From JACCZR01 sp963844805 (lineage in GTDB: Bacteria; Actinomycetota; Thermoleophilia; Solirubrobacterales; Thermoleophilaceae), in contig CAWJPU010000001.1 in the NCBI GenBank assembly GCA_963844805.1, forward strand, positions 329,734-393,733: a stretch of 64,000 bases of DNA, written 5' to 3'. Below, piece after piece: positions 16,628 through 26,024 of this stretch (position 1 is the stretch's first letter; each line of letters starts with the position of its first letter). A program made the position numbers and the translations under genes. The notes under the pieces were generated by a model. That model worked only from the letters and a program-made list of their open reading frames with translations, searched no databases and had not been told where the DNA came from.

Positions 16628-16992
16628 CTAGGCCCCGGCGCGCCGCGAGCGCGCTGACGCTCGATCACGTTGCCCAGCAGCTTGATCACGCCCGGGTCGC
16701 CGCTCACCTTGACGTAGCCCCGCTCGTAGGCCCGGACCCACTGACCCAGGCGGCCGTCCTCGGCCAGCTCGTTGAACTTCGGGCGGTGGACCTCCACCTG
16801 CACCCGGGCGTCGGCGGCGGGGTCCCGGTCGATCTTCGGGCCGGGGACCTCCACGCGCCAGATCGGGGCATCGCCCCCGTGGGTCGGGAGCTCCACCTTC
16901 ATGACCAGCTTGAGTTGCGCGAGCGCGGGCACCTCTTGCGCCAGGTTCTCCAGAACCTTGACTATGAGTGCCTTCGTGTCGCTAGCGGCCAC
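16628..16992 (-). CDS. SCP2-like sterol-carrier-fold protein, probable frameshift at the end
   Basis: About 121 aa from GTG 16992 (AASDTKALIVKVLENLAQ). The segments WRVEVPGPKID, VEVHRPKFNELAEDG and VKVSGDPGVIKLLGNVIERQ fit a small SCP2-like lipid-binding domain. In the open frame the protein would run on to 16330, fully overlapping the convergent mutM gene. A stop at 16628-16630 is reached if one base is restored near 16640, which is more plausible. It lies downstream of acyl-CoA dehydrogenase on the same strand, a sensible context for a lipid carrier. Confidence 0.6.
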
Positions 16993-17049
16993 CGGGCCGC
17001 CGACTCTAGCTGTGCTCGGCTCCGCGGATCGCCAGTCCGGAGGGCGCCG

Positions 17050-18258
17050 CTAGATCTTGTTGCGCTGGAGCAGCTTCTTGCCGATGACCATGCGCTGGAT
17101 CTCCGAGGTGCCCTCGCCGATCAGCAGCAGCGGCGCGTCGCGGTAGAGGCGCTCGATCTCGTACTCCTTGGAGTAGCCGTAGCCGCCGTGGATGCGGAAG
17201 GCCTCCTCAACGACCTCCTTACCGGTCTCCGAGGCGAACAGCTTGGCCATGCCGGCCTCGATGTCCGACCGCTCGCCCGAGTCCTTCATGCGGGCGGCTT
17301 TCAGCGTCAGCAGGCGAGCTGCCTCGACCTTGGTGCCCATGTCGGCGAGCTTGAACTGGATCGCCTGGTGGGCGGAGATCGGCTTGCCGAAGGTCTTGCG
17401 CTCCTGTGAGTAACGCAGGGCCAGCTCCAGCGCGCGCTGGGCGATGCCCACGCCGCGGGCGGCCACGTTGACCCGGCCGACCTCGAGCGCGTCCATCATC
17501 TGGACGAAGCCCTGGCCGACGCCCTCCTCGCCGCCGAGCACGCGGTCGTCGGCGCACTTGTAGCCGTCGTAGACGAGCTCGGTGGACTCGACGCCCTTGT
17601 AGCCCATCTTCTTGATCTGCGGCGGGATGGTCAGGCCGGCGAAGTCACCGGAGTTCTCGGCGGCACCCGGCTCCTTCTCGGTGATGAAGCAGGTCATGCC
17701 CTTGTAGGGCGGGTCGGCCTGAGGGTCGGTCTTCATCAGCACGAAGACCAGCCCGGAGCGCAGCCCGTTGGTGACCCACATCTTCTGGCCGTTGAGCTCC
17801 CAGCCGCCATCGACCTGCTTGGCGCTGCCCTTGATGCCCTGGACGTCGGACCCGACCTCGGGCTCCGACAGCGAGAAGGCGGCCCGGATCTCGCCGGTGG
17901 CCATCCGCGGCAGGAACTCCTGCTTCTGCTCGTCGGTGCCGAACTTCATGAGCAGATAGGAGCCGATGAAGTGGGTGTTGACGATGCCCGAGACCGAGAT
18001 CCAGCCCCGCGACAGCTCCTCGACGATCATCGCGTAGGTCGTCAGGTCGAGGCCCATCCCGCCGTACTCCTCGGGGATGGTCACGCCGAACAGGCCGAGC
18101 TCCTTCATCTGCTCGACGACCGCGTCGGGGAACGAGTCCTCGTGGTCGTGCTCCTCGGCAACGGGGATGACCTGCTCGTCGACGAACTGGCGCACCATGT
18201 CGGTGATCGCCTTCTGCTCGTCGGTCTTGTCGGTGTACTGCGCCTCGGCTACGGCCAT
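17050..18258 (-). CDS. Acyl-CoA dehydrogenase
   Basis: A 402 aa FAD flavoenzyme that introduces the alpha-beta double bond into acyl-CoA and passes electrons to ETF. Family segments are VTIPEEYGGMGLD, the flavin-binding AAFSLSEPEVGSDVQG with KMWVTNG, and the C-terminal RIHGGYGYSKEYEIERLYRDA with EGTSEIQ. The Glu in YEIERLYRDA corresponds to the catalytic base of short/medium-chain enzymes. ATG 18258 follows a GGGAG Shine-Dalgarno at good spacing, so I prefer it to a TTG 24 nt upstream. Chain-length specificity is not evident. Confidence 0.93.
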   Translation of the reverse strand: MAVAEAQYTDKTDEQKAITDMVRQFVDEQVIPVAEEHDHEDSFPDAVVEQMKELGLFGVTIPEEYGGMGLDLTTYAMIVEELSRGWISVSGIVNTHFIGSYLLMKFGTDEQKQEFLPRMATGEIRAAFSLSEPEVGSDVQGIKGSAKQVDGGWELNGQKMWVTNGLRSGLVFVLMKTDPQADPPYKGMTCFITEKEPGAAENSGDFAGLTIPPQIKKMGYKGVESTELVYDGYKCADDRVLGGEEGVGQGFVQMMDALEVGRVNVAARGVGIAQRALELALRYSQERKTFGKPISAHQAIQFKLADMGTKVEAARLLTLKAARMKDSGERSDIEAGMAKLFASETGKEVVEEAFRIHGGYGYSKEYEIERLYRDAPLLLIGEGTSEIQRMVIGKKLLQRNKI

Positions 18259-18314
18259 GCGACTCCCGGGTTGACTCGTCAATCGGTTACCGGGGGGATG
18301 GTACTTGCGAGATC

Positions 18315-19532
18315 GTGGACAATCCGGTCATGCGGCGCCATGGCGTGATGCGGGGGCGGCTGCGCCGCGGCTCGGGGGAGGCCCCCTCGTCCGAGGACCC
18401 CTACGTCGATATCGACCCGGGGCAGCTGATCGGCATGTTCGCCACCCCCCAGTGGCTCCGCGACGTCGGCTTCACGGCCTGGCTCCTGGTGGGGGTTGCG
18501 CTCTTCCTGGCCGGGGCAGTGTGGCTGCTGACCCTGGTCGAGAGCATCGTGGTGCCGGTGATCACCGCCGGGGTCGTTGCGGCGGTCGCGTCCCCGCTGG
18601 TCGCCTGGCTGGCGCGCGGGCGCCTGACCCGGGGCATCGCCTCGATCCTGGTGCTGCTCGGGCTGGTGGCGCTCGGCGTGCTCGTCGGCTTCGCGGTGGT
18701 GGCCGGCATCACGAGCGAGTTCGGAGCTCTGGGCAGCCACCTCGACGAGGCCAAGGACATGATCGCCGGCTGGCTCAGGGACCTGGGGGTCAGCGCGCAG
18801 ACGGCCGAGGAGGCCAAGAGCAACCTCTCCTCGGCCGCCACCGACGCCGTGAAGGGCCTGCTCGACGGGGTCAGCTCGGGGCTCAAGGCTCTCTCCTCGC
18901 TCGTGTTCTTCCTGGCCATGACCGCGCTCAGCCTGATCTTCCTGATGTCGGACGGGCCCACCATCAGAGCCTGGGGCGAGCGCCACATGGGCGTCCCGCC
19001 GTCGGTGGCCCGGACGGTCAGCACCCGCACGCTCGAGTCGCTGCGCGGTTACTTCGTCGGCCTGACGATCATCGCGGTCTTCAACGGAGTGCTGGTCTTG
19101 CTGGGGGCGCTCGTCCTCGGCGTCCCGCTGCCGGCGACGTTGGCGGTGGTGACGTTCCTCGCCGCCTACATCCCCTACCTGGGCGCCTGGACCGCCGGAG
19201 CGTTCTCGGTGCTGATCGCGCTCGGAGGGGCCGGCACCGACGCGGCGATCGGCATGCTGATCGTGCAGGTGCTCGCCAACAGCGTGCTCCAACAGCTCGT
19301 CCAGCCGCTTGCGATGGGAGCCGCGCTGGGCATCCACCCGCTCGCGGTGCTGATCGTGACCATCGCCGGCGGCGCGCTGTTCGGCTCGGTGGGCCTGATC
19401 CTGGCCGCCCCGCTCACGGCGGCGGCGACGCGCATATCCGCGGACCTCGCGCGCGCGCGGGAGAAGGAGGCGGAGGCCGCGGCGGAGGCGGCCGCGGCCG
19501 GCGAGGCGGCTCCGGGCGCTGCGCCCGCCTAG
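18315..19532 (+). CDS. AI-2E family (PerM-like) membrane transporter
   Basis: A 405 aa polytopic membrane protein. After a basic N-terminal tail there are hydrophobic segments around residues 48-72, 75-95 and 105-130, a soluble helical section (HLDEAKDMIAGWLRDLG), and further segments including VVTFLAAYIPYLGAW and the typical C-terminal VQPLAMGAALGIHPLAVLIVTIAGG. This is the UPF0118/AI-2E exporter family, whose members move autoinducer-2 or act as Na+/H+ exchangers. The start is GTG 18315, with other in-frame starts close downstream. It overlaps the convergent YihY gene by 4 bp. Confidence 0.85.
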   Translation: MDNPVMRRHGVMRGRLRRGSGEAPSSEDPYVDIDPGQLIGMFATPQWLRDVGFTAWLLVGVALFLAGAVWLLTLVESIVVPVITAGVVAAVASPLVAWLARGRLTRGIASILVLLGLVALGVLVGFAVVAGITSEFGALGSHLDEAKDMIAGWLRDLGVSAQTAEEAKSNLSSAATDAVKGLLDGVSSGLKALSSLVFFLAMTALSLIFLMSDGPTIRAWGERHMGVPPSVARTVSTRTLESLRGYFVGLTIIAVFNGVLVLLGALVLGVPLPATLAVVTFLAAYIPYLGAWTAGAFSVLIALGGAGTDAAIGMLIVQVLANSVLQQLVQPLAMGAALGIHPLAVLIVTIAGGALFGSVGLILAAPLTAAATRISADLARAREKEAEAAAEAAAAGEAAPGAAPA

Positions 19533-20455
19533 TTGCGGACGAACAGGGCGCGCAGGCGCCCGAGCAGGGTGGGGCCCGCTGCCTCCTCCTCCAGCGCCCG
19601 GTCCAGGTCCGCGCCGGTCGGCAGTAGCGAGGCCTGGGCCGCGACGTGGGCGCCGAAGACCACGGCGATCGCATCCAGGTACGCGGAGAAGACGACCGCC
19701 AGCAGCACGCCAAGGGTCCCGTAGACGGCGCTGCGGCCCCCGAACGCCGAGAAGTAGACCTCCGCGCCCAGCTGCACCGCCAGCACGCCCACCAGGGCCA
19801 CCACGCCGCCCAGCAGCGACGCCCGGAGGCTCGTGGGCGTCTCGGGGAGGACGTGGTATAGGCCGACCAGCACGCCCAGCAGCAGCGCGAACGGCAGTGC
19901 GACGGTGATGGCGAACTGGGCCGCGGCGACAAGGAAGGGCCGGTCGCCGATGGCCTCGGCCAGCGATCCGGACAGGGTCAGCCCCAGCGCCGCGATCAGT
20001 GCCGGCGCGACGAGCAGCGTCAGGCCGGCGTCCATGGCCTTGCCGGGGACCCACGGGCGCTCGACCTGGTCTCCGCGAGCGCGGTTGACCGCGTAGCGCA
20101 GGCCGCCGATCGCCCCGCTGGCCGAGTAGAGGAGAGCGATCGCGCCGATCCAGCCGATGCTCCCCGCCCCTGCGGCGACGTCGTCCAGCAGAGCCTCGAC
20201 CTGACTGCGGTCGGTCGGGTCGGCCAGCGGCAGCGACTCCACGATCCAGTTCACGATCGAGGTCCGCACGCTGTCGTCGCCCAGCACGTTCGAGAACGAC
20301 CAGACGAGCAGCAGCAGGATCGCAGGGAACGACATCACCAGGAAGTAGGCGACCTGGGCCGCCTCGATGGTGCCGCCCTCGTTCAGCAGCGAGTCGCCGC
20401 TGCGGCGCAGGAGCAGCCCCAGGCGAGCGAGGAGCCGGCGGGGACCCGTGGCCAT
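19529..20455 (-). CDS. YihY/BrkB-family membrane protein
   Basis: A 308 aa membrane protein with about six hydrophobic segments. Family-typical pieces are AAQVAYFLVMSFPAILLLL, SASGAIGGLRYAVNRA and VVALVGVLAVQLGAEVYFSAFGG. Members were once labelled ribonuclease BN but are integral membrane proteins with an unsettled, transporter-like role. I use ATG 20455 (MATGPRRLLARL) rather than the earlier in-frame start. The tail overlaps the AI-2E gene by four bases. Confidence 0.85.
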   Translation of the reverse strand: MATGPRRLLARLGLLLRRSGDSLLNEGGTIEAAQVAYFLVMSFPAILLLLVWSFSNVLGDDSVRTSIVNWIVESLPLADPTDRSQVEALLDDVAAGAGSIGWIGAIALLYSASGAIGGLRYAVNRARGDQVERPWVPGKAMDAGLTLLVAPALIAALGLTLSGSLAEAIGDRPFLVAAAQFAITVALPFALLLGVLVGLYHVLPETPTSLRASLLGGVVALVGVLAVQLGAEVYFSAFGGRSAVYGTLGVLLAVVFSAYLDAIAVVFGAHVAAQASLLPTGADLDRALEEEAAGPTLLGRLRALFVRN

Positions 20456-20552
20456 ACGATCAGTCTCGCCGAGCAGGCCCCAGAAGGGCGAGAGGATCAA
20501 CGAAGTAGCCCCGCCCGCCGAGCCGGGCCCGCGGGCCCGGCCTACCGCTGTT

Positions 20553-21093
20553 CTAGAGCCCGCGGGGGTGCCGCGCGCGGAAGCGGCTGCTCCTGCGCAG
20601 GCGCTTCGACCACTGCGGGCCGGTGCGCGACGGGTTGTCGCGCATGCTGGTGTCCAGCCGCAGGCCGGCGACGACCATGTAGGCGTGCCCGCCGTGGGCG
20701 TAGACGGTGACCCACTTGCCGGTGCCGCGGCGGCCCCAGCGCATCAGCGCGCCGGAGGCCATGGGCGAGCTGATCAGCCGCCCGCCGCGCAGGGCGTAGG
20801 AGACGCTGCCCGAGCAGTCGTAGCCGCTGTCGAGGCGGCTGAAGGTCGCGTGCCCGCCGCCCCACTTGTAGGGCTTGCCGATGATGCGGTTGCCGGCGCG
20901 GATGATCTGCCGGACCTTGCGGGGCGCGTTGCGCGGGGCGATCGCCTTGCCGTTCACGATCTTCGCCCGCTTGGGCGGAGGCGGGCGGCGGCTGGAAGGA
21001 GGCGCCTCCGGTGGTGGAGGCGGCCGCCGGGGCCGCGCACAGAAGCGCTAGGAGAATGCAGAGGCAGAGGGACCTGGAGAAGAGCTTGTGCAT
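20553..21093 (-). CDS. NlpC/P60-like cell-wall hydrolase, copy 2 (one frameshift)
   Basis: A paralogue of the gene immediately upstream (21115-21675), over 70% identical by eye in the catalytic part. Residues 1-26 are a signal peptide (LCILLALLCAAPAAAS). One inserted base near 20986 breaks the Pro-rich stretch, after which PKRAKIVNGKAIAPRNAP continues. The catalytic Cys is in GYDCSGSVSYALRG and the His in YAHGGHAYMVVAG. The family cleaves peptidoglycan stem peptides (D-Glu/DAP bond). It lies 22 bp after copy 1 and is probably controlled by the same c-di-AMP riboswitch. Confidence 0.82.
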
Positions 21094-21114
21094 CGAGTGG
21101 GGTGGGTCGGGGAC

Positions 21115-21675
21115 TTACAGCCCGCGCGGATGACGCGCGACGAACGCGTCATTGCGGCGCAGGCGCTTGGACCAGCCCGGGCCGGTCCGCGACGGGTCGT
21201 CGCGCATGCTGGTGTCGAGCCTGAGGCCGGCGACGACCATGTAGGTGTGGCCGCCGTGGGCGTACACGGTGACCCAGCGGCCGGGGCCGCGACGGCCCCA
21301 GCTCATCAGGCCACCCGAGGTCATCGGCGACCTGAGCAGGCGCCCGCCACGCAGGGCGTAGGAGACGCTGCCCGAGCAGTCGTAGCCGCTGTCGAGGCGG
21401 CTGAACGTGGCGTGGCCGCCGCCCCACTTGTAGGGCTTGCCGATGATGCGGTTGCCGGCGCGGATGATGCGCCGGACGCGCCACGGCGCGTTGCGCGGGG
21501 CGATCGCCTTGCCGTTCACGATCTTCGCCCGCTTGGGCGGGGGCGGAGGCGCCACGAACGAGGCGCCGCCGGTCGTCGACGCGCTCGCGCTGCCGGCGCC
21601 GACCACGAGCAGGGCGGCGAGCACGGCGAGCGCACAGATGGCGCACGTGAGCTTTGTCAGGGCCAGTTGCTTCAT
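21115..21675 (-). CDS. NlpC/P60-like cell-wall hydrolase, copy 1
   Basis: An intact 186 aa secreted peptidase. Residues 1-32 are a signal peptide, followed by a short Pro-rich linker (VAPPPPPKRAK) and an NlpC/P60-type papain-like domain. Cys100 sits in GYDCSGSVSYALRG and His143 in YAHGGHTYMVVAG. It carries no SH3 or LysM cell-wall-binding domain. A c-di-AMP riboswitch ends about 10 nt before the ATG, matching the known regulation of wall hydrolases and Rpf proteins in actinobacteria. Peptidoglycan turnover outside the cell is the likely role. Confidence 0.87.
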   Translation of the reverse strand: MKQLALTKLTCAICALAVLAALLVVGAGSASASTTGGASFVAPPPPPKRAKIVNGKAIAPRNAPWRVRRIIRAGNRIIGKPYKWGGGHATFSRLDSGYDCSGSVSYALRGGRLLRSPMTSGGLMSWGRRGPGRWVTVYAHGGHTYMVVAGLRLDTSMRDDPSRTGPGWSKRLRRNDAFVARHPRGL

Positions 21676-21685
21676 CTCTTTCGTA

Positions 21686-21830
21686 CGCCTACGGGGTTAG
21701 CTGTCGGGCTCGCGCTGAAAGAGCTTGCGCGCCCTCCGAAGAGAGTTCGCCCCAGCGGCATCGAGTGCCGCCTTGGGTCCCCCGTTCCCACCAGGTGGGA
21801 TTCGGCGTGGCGGGCAAGCTAGCAGTTCTT
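21686..21830 (-). promoter_or_regulatory. c-di-AMP riboswitch (ydaO/yuaA type), copy 1
   Basis: Read on the minus strand, the leader contains GGGAACGGGGGACCCAAGG, then later GAGCCCGACAGCTAACCCC and GTAGGCG, the characteristic conserved blocks of the ydaO class. These riboswitches bind cyclic di-AMP and usually turn off wall-hydrolase or ion-transport genes. The 3' end lies about 10 nt from the NlpC/P60 start, so ribosome access may also be controlled. A 31-nt stretch (21693-21723) is identical to the second copy at 31800-31830. The 5' boundary is approximate. Confidence 0.85.
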
Positions 21831-21902
21831 TCGGCGTTTGTCTTCCGCCCCCCGCAAGTCCCCCTGCAGGCGAGTCCTTCGCCACAAACGTTGCGTGACA
21901 GG

Positions 21903-23332
21903 ATGCCCGCCGTGAATTTCCACGCCGAGGTGGTCGAAAATGCGATTCCAGAGCGGATCGCGCTGGTCGCGCTGGGCGCCGAAGGCTCGCGTGAGGAGCT
22001 GACTTTCGGCCAGATCGCGTCCCGATCGGCGAATTTCGCGGGAAACCTGCTAACGCGCGGCGTGAGCCGGGGGGACGTGGTGATGACGGTCGTCGGCAAC
22101 CGCCCGGAGTGGGTGTTGGCGACGCTGGCATGCTTTCGGATCGGGGCCGTGGCGCTGCCCTGCACGGAGCAGTTGCGCCCCGCGGACCTGCGGGCGCGCA
22201 TGGATGCCGCTGGAGCCCAGGGCCGTCGTGGCCGACGAGCGCAACGCCGCGACCGTCGAGGCGGCGGGCTTCGACGGGCTGCTGCTTCGGGTACCCGACG
22301 CGAGCCTGCTGGAGGGCGAGCCGGCGCCGGCGGCCCGACTGGCGCCCGAGGACCCGGCGCTGATCGTCGTTCACCTCCGGCACCTCGGGCGTCGCCAAGC
22401 CGATCCGCCACGGCCAGCGTTACCTGGCGGGGCAGGCGACCCAGGCCGAGCACTGGTTCGGGGCCCGCGAGGGCGACCTGTGCTGGTGCACGGCGGCCAG
22501 CGGCTGGTCGAAGTCCGCCCGCAACTCGTTCATCGCCCCCTGGATCCGGGGCGCGACCGCGCTGATGCACGACGCCCGCTTCGACCCCGCCGAGCGGCTG
22601 GACGTGATCGAGCGCGAGGGCGTGGACGTGCTCTGCATGGCCCCCACCGAGTACCGGGCCATCGCCAAGCGGGCGACGCTGCGCGAGCTGCCGCTGCGCC
22701 ACGCGGTCGCCGCCGGCGAGCCGCTGAACCCCGAGATCGTGGGCGAATGGCAGGACGCGGCCGGCGTGGCGGTCCACGACGGCTACGGTCAGACGGAGAC
22801 CGGCGCCCTGACCGGGATGCCGATCGGGCCGCCCGTCCGCCCCGGCTCGATGGGGACGCCGCTGCCGGGCATGCGGCTGTGGGTGGACGAGGGCGAGCTG
22901 GTGGCCGACCCGGCGACCGTCCCCACCTTCTTCGTCGACGGCCCGCGCGACCGGCCCTGGCGCACCGGCGATCGCGTGAGCCAGGACGAGGACGGCTACC
23001 TGTGGTTCGAGGGCCGCACCGACGACGTGATCATCTCCGCCGGCTACCGGATCGGCCCCTTCGAGGTGGAGTCGGCCCTGTTGTCCCACCCCGCGGTCGC
23101 CGAGGCCGCGGCGGTGGCCGCGCCCGACGAGGTGCGCGGGTCGGTCGTCCGCGCTGTGGTGGTGCTGCGCGACGGCGCGCGAGCCGGAGACGCGCTGGCG
23201 GGCGAGCTCCAGGAGCACGTCAAGGAGCAGACCGCGCCCTACAAGTACCCGCGCATCGTGGAGTTCGCCGACTCGCTGCCCAAGACCGCCAGCGGCAAGA
23301 TCAAGCGGGCCGAGCTACGCGGCGGTACCTGA
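21903..23332 (+). CDS. Acyl-CoA synthetase (AMP-forming), two frameshifts
   Basis: An ANL-superfamily ligase of about 475 aa that activates a carboxylic acid to acyl-CoA through an acyl-AMP. Two inserted bases (about 22208 and 22376) break the frame. The second falls just before the P-loop, which then reads TSGTSGVAKPIRH. Other motifs are DGYGQTETGALTG, RTGDRVSQDEDGYLWFEGRTDDVI, and the acetylatable Lys in LPKTASGKIKR. It resembles medium-chain acyl-CoA synthetases (ACSM type). The start is ATG 21903, with GTG 21912 as an alternative. The last 32 nt overlap the convergent gene. Confidence 0.86.
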
Positions 23333-23729
23333 GGTCGAAGTCCCTCATCCACTCGCCGTCATCACCCGTGCGCTCCCAGGTGCCCTCGATCAGGTCGTCG
23401 GCGACGGTGGCCGTCCAGCGCTGCGAGAACGGCAGCGGCGAGAAGTCGGCGCGCGTGCGCGTCATCTCCCACCGGCCCCCGTCGAAGCTCATCGTGTACA
23501 CGCGGCAGACGCCGCGCGAGTCGAAGTAGTGCTGCAGCAGGGTCCCGCGGCCCTCGTCCCATCCCATCACCGCGAGCCCGTCGGGAGCCTCGGGCATCGG
23601 CACCTCCCAGCGCAGGGCCAGGAACTGCTTGCCGGGCAGCCACTCGAAGGTGGCGCGGCCCGGCTCCACGCCGGGGAAGTCGGCCTCGAGCCTCCACTCG
23701 CCGACCAGGAGTTCCAGCTGCTCGACCAC
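23301..23729 (-). CDS. DUF1579-like beta-rich protein
   Basis: A 142 aa protein from GTG 23729 (VVEQLELLVGEWRLEADFPG). The pattern 'LxxLxGxWxLEA..FPG' plus repeated beta-strand segments (GRATFEWLPGKQFLALRWEV, LLQHYFDSRGVCRVYTM, LIEGTWERTGDDGEW) is typical of lipocalin-like DUF1579 or related THAP4-type barrels that bind small hydrophobic molecules or haem. It is divergent from the DUF255 gene, with 15 bp between starts, and overlaps the end of the acyl-CoA synthetase gene. Function is not known. Confidence 0.72.
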   Translation of the reverse strand: MVEQLELLVGEWRLEADFPGVEPGRATFEWLPGKQFLALRWEVPMPEAPDGLAVMGWDEGRGTLLQHYFDSRGVCRVYTMSFDGGRWEMTRTRADFSPLPFSQRWTATVADDLIEGTWERTGDDGEWMRDFDLRYRRVARPA

Positions 23730-23732
23730 GGG

Positions 23733-23738
23733 TAGCGT
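23733..23738 (+). promoter_or_regulatory. -10 box TAGCGT of the DUF255 gene
   Basis: TAGCGT ends 6 nt before ATG 23745. The N-terminus NRLAGETSPYLLQHKDNPV matches the family start, so the leaderless spacing is reliable. Confidence 0.45.
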
Positions 23739-23744
23739 CGGACT

Positions 23745-25685
23745 ATGCCCAATCGCCTCGCCGGAGAGACGTCTCCCTACCTCCTCCAGCACAAGGACAA
23801 CCCGGTCGACTGGCATCCCTGGGGCGAGGAGGCGCTGACCCGCGCGCGCGAGGAGGACTGCCCGATCCTGCTGTCCATCGGCTACTCGGCCTGCCACTGG
23901 TGCCACGTCATGGAGCGGGAGTCCTTCGAGGACGAGGCCACGGCGAAGCTGATGAACGAGCGCTTCGTCTGCATCAAGCTCGACCGCGAGGAGCGGCCCG
24001 ACCTCGACTCGATCTACATGGAGGCCTGCCAGGCGATGACGGGCCGAGGGGGCTGGCCGCTGAACGTCTTCCTCACCCCCGAGCAGGTGCCGTTCTACGC
24101 CGGCACCTACTTCCCGCCCGAGCCGCGTCACGGCATGCCGAGCTGGCGCCAGGTTCTGGAGGCGGTCGCGGCGGCCTGGGACGAGCGCCGCGACGAGATC
24201 AGGGCGGGCGGCAGCCGGATCGCGGAGCGGCTGCGCGGCGGCGCGTTGCTGCAGCCCAGCGCCGAGGCCTTCGACGAGCGCCGCCTCGACGACGCGGTGC
24301 GCGCGCTGCGCGAGGCGCACGACCCGGTGCACGGCGGCTTCGGCGGGGCGCCCAAGTTCCCGCCCGCGTCGGCGCTCGGCTTCCTGATGGCGCGCGGCGA
24401 GGTCGAGGTGCCGCGCCACACCCTGCGCGGGATGGCGAGCGGCGGCATGTACGACCAGGTGGGCGGAGGGTTCGCCCGCTACTCGGTCGACGAGCGGTGG
24501 CTCGTCCCCCACTTCGAGAAGATGCTCTACGACAACGCGCTCCTCGCGCGCGCGTATCTGCACGGGTGGCAGGTCACGGGCGAGGCGCTGTTCCGGCGGG
24601 TGTGCGAGGAGACGCTCGAGTGGGCGCTGCGCGAGCTGCGCGGCCCGGAGGGCGGCTTCATGTCGGCGCTGGACGCCGACTCCGAGGGGGTCGAGGGCAA
24701 GTTCTACGTCTGGTCGCTCGACGAGCTCCGCGATCTGGTGGGCGACGAGGGCGCCGCGTGGTTCGGCGCCACCGAGAGCGGCAACTTCGAGGGCGCGAAC
24801 ATCCTCGTGCGCGGCGAGGGCGAGCCGGCGGAGCTCGACCGCTGGCGCCAGACCCTGCTCGAGGCGCGGGCCCGGCGCGTGTGGCCGGGCCTCGACGACA
24901 AGCGCCTGGCGGCCTGGAACGGGCTGATGATCTCGGCACTGGCCGAGGCCGGCGCGGTGCTCGAGCGCCCCGACTTCGTCGAGGCCGCTGCCGACTGCGC
25001 CCGCTTCGTGCTGGAGGACATGCGTCCGGACGGCCGCCTGCGGCGCACGTGGAAGGACGGTCGCGCGCGGCTCAACGCCTACCTGGAGGACCACGCCTTC
25101 CTGCTGGAGGGGCTGCTGACGCTGTACGAGGCGAGCTTCGACCCGCGCTGGTTCGCCGCCGCCCGCGAGCTGGCCGACGAGCTGATCGAGCGCTTCGCCG
25201 ACCCCGACGCCGGCGGCTTCTTCGAGACCTCCTCCGACCACGAGCAGCTGGTGGCCCGACGCAAGGACCTCGAGGACCACCCCATCCCCTCGGGCAACGC
25301 CAGCGCCGCCATGGGCCTGCTGCGGCTCGCCGCCCTCACCGGCGAATCGCCCTACGAGGACCAGGCGGTCTCGGTGCTGCGGCTGCTGCACGAGGTGGCC
25401 GTGCGCCACCCGATGGCCTTCGGCCACCTGCTCCAGGCGCTGGACTTCCACCTCTCCCCCACGCGCGAGGTCGCGCTCGTCGGCCCCGGCCGCGAGCCGC
25501 TGGAGCGCACGCTGCGCGGCCGCTTTCGCCCGCATGTGGTCGCGGCCGGAGGAGAGGCCGACGGCGTGCCCCTGCTACAGGGGCGCGAGCCCGTCGACGG
25601 GCGCGCCGCGGCGTACGTCTGCGAGAACTTCGCCTGCCGGCGCCCGGTCACCGAGCCGGGCGATCTGGAGGAGCTGCTGGCGTGA
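23745..25685 (+). CDS. DUF255 thioredoxin-domain protein (YyaL/SSP411 family)
   Basis: An intact 646 aa protein. The N-terminal thioredoxin-like domain has the family start SPYLLQHKDNPVDWHPW and the redox-like motif GYSACHWCHVM (CxxC at about residues 50-53), then GGWPLNVFLTPE. The C-terminal half is an (alpha/alpha)6 barrel like that of glycosyl-hydrolase families (GGMYDQVGGGFARYSVDERW, PHFEKMLYDNALL). The family is conserved from bacteria to man, but its biochemical role is not established. Length is close to the usual 650-690. Confidence 0.92.
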   Translation: MPNRLAGETSPYLLQHKDNPVDWHPWGEEALTRAREEDCPILLSIGYSACHWCHVMERESFEDEATAKLMNERFVCIKLDREERPDLDSIYMEACQAMTGRGGWPLNVFLTPEQVPFYAGTYFPPEPRHGMPSWRQVLEAVAAAWDERRDEIRAGGSRIAERLRGGALLQPSAEAFDERRLDDAVRALREAHDPVHGGFGGAPKFPPASALGFLMARGEVEVPRHTLRGMASGGMYDQVGGGFARYSVDERWLVPHFEKMLYDNALLARAYLHGWQVTGEALFRRVCEETLEWALRELRGPEGGFMSALDADSEGVEGKFYVWSLDELRDLVGDEGAAWFGATESGNFEGANILVRGEGEPAELDRWRQTLLEARARRVWPGLDDKRLAAWNGLMISALAEAGAVLERPDFVEAAADCARFVLEDMRPDGRLRRTWKDGRARLNAYLEDHAFLLEGLLTLYEASFDPRWFAAARELADELIERFADPDAGGFFETSSDHEQLVARRKDLEDHPIPSGNASAAMGLLRLAALTGESPYEDQAVSVLRLLHEVAVRHPMAFGHLLQALDFHLSPTREVALVGPGREPLERTLRGRFRPHVVAAGGEADGVPLLQGREPVDGRAAAYVCENFACRRPVTEPGDLEELLA

Positions 25686-25721
25686 CCGCACCGTCGCGCG
25701 GTCGCGCCCGCTGGCCGCGCC

Positions 25722-26024
25722 CTAGGGCCGGCGGCGGACGCTCTTGGGGATCGACCTGCCAGCGGACGCTGCCCTCTCGTCCTGCTGGACCACGCGGATG
25801 ACTCCCGCGACCCGGTCGGTCACGAACGGACAGCTGGCCCGCGTCTGCGCCTTGCGCTCGATCTTGGCCGGGCACTTGACCTCGACCTTGCGGACCTTGT
25901 TCTGCTTCTTGAGGCCCTCCTCGATCTTGTCCGACAGCGCGGCGCCGTCGAGGTCTTTGTCACCGCAGCCCGCCGCCACGGCGGCCAGGACCGAGGCGCC
26001 GGCCATGAGGGCTCGCGGGCTCAC
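25722..26024 (-). CDS. DUF4333 lipoprotein, copy 2
   Basis: A 100 aa protein from GTG 26024, overlapping the stop of copy 1 as GTGA. The signal peptide ends with the lipobox-like AAVAAGC. The DUF4333 core follows: two Cys in VKCPAKI and RASCPFV that probably form a disulfide, then DRVAGVIRVVQQDE. The family is common in actinobacteria and probably lies on the outer face of the membrane. Role unknown. It is a tandem duplicate of the gene just upstream. Confidence 0.78.
   Translation of the reverse strand: MSPRALMAGASVLAAVAAGCGDKDLDGAALSDKIEEGLKKQNKVRKVEVKCPAKIERKAQTRASCPFVTDRVAGVIRVVQQDERAASAGRSIPKSVRRRP

Noticed and set aside
24128..25535. Long minus-strand frame opposite the DUF255 gene
   Set aside because: No recognisable domain, and it is continuous with the small DUF1579-like gene only because GC-rich antisense frames lack stops. 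The plus-strand protein is a full-length match to its family.
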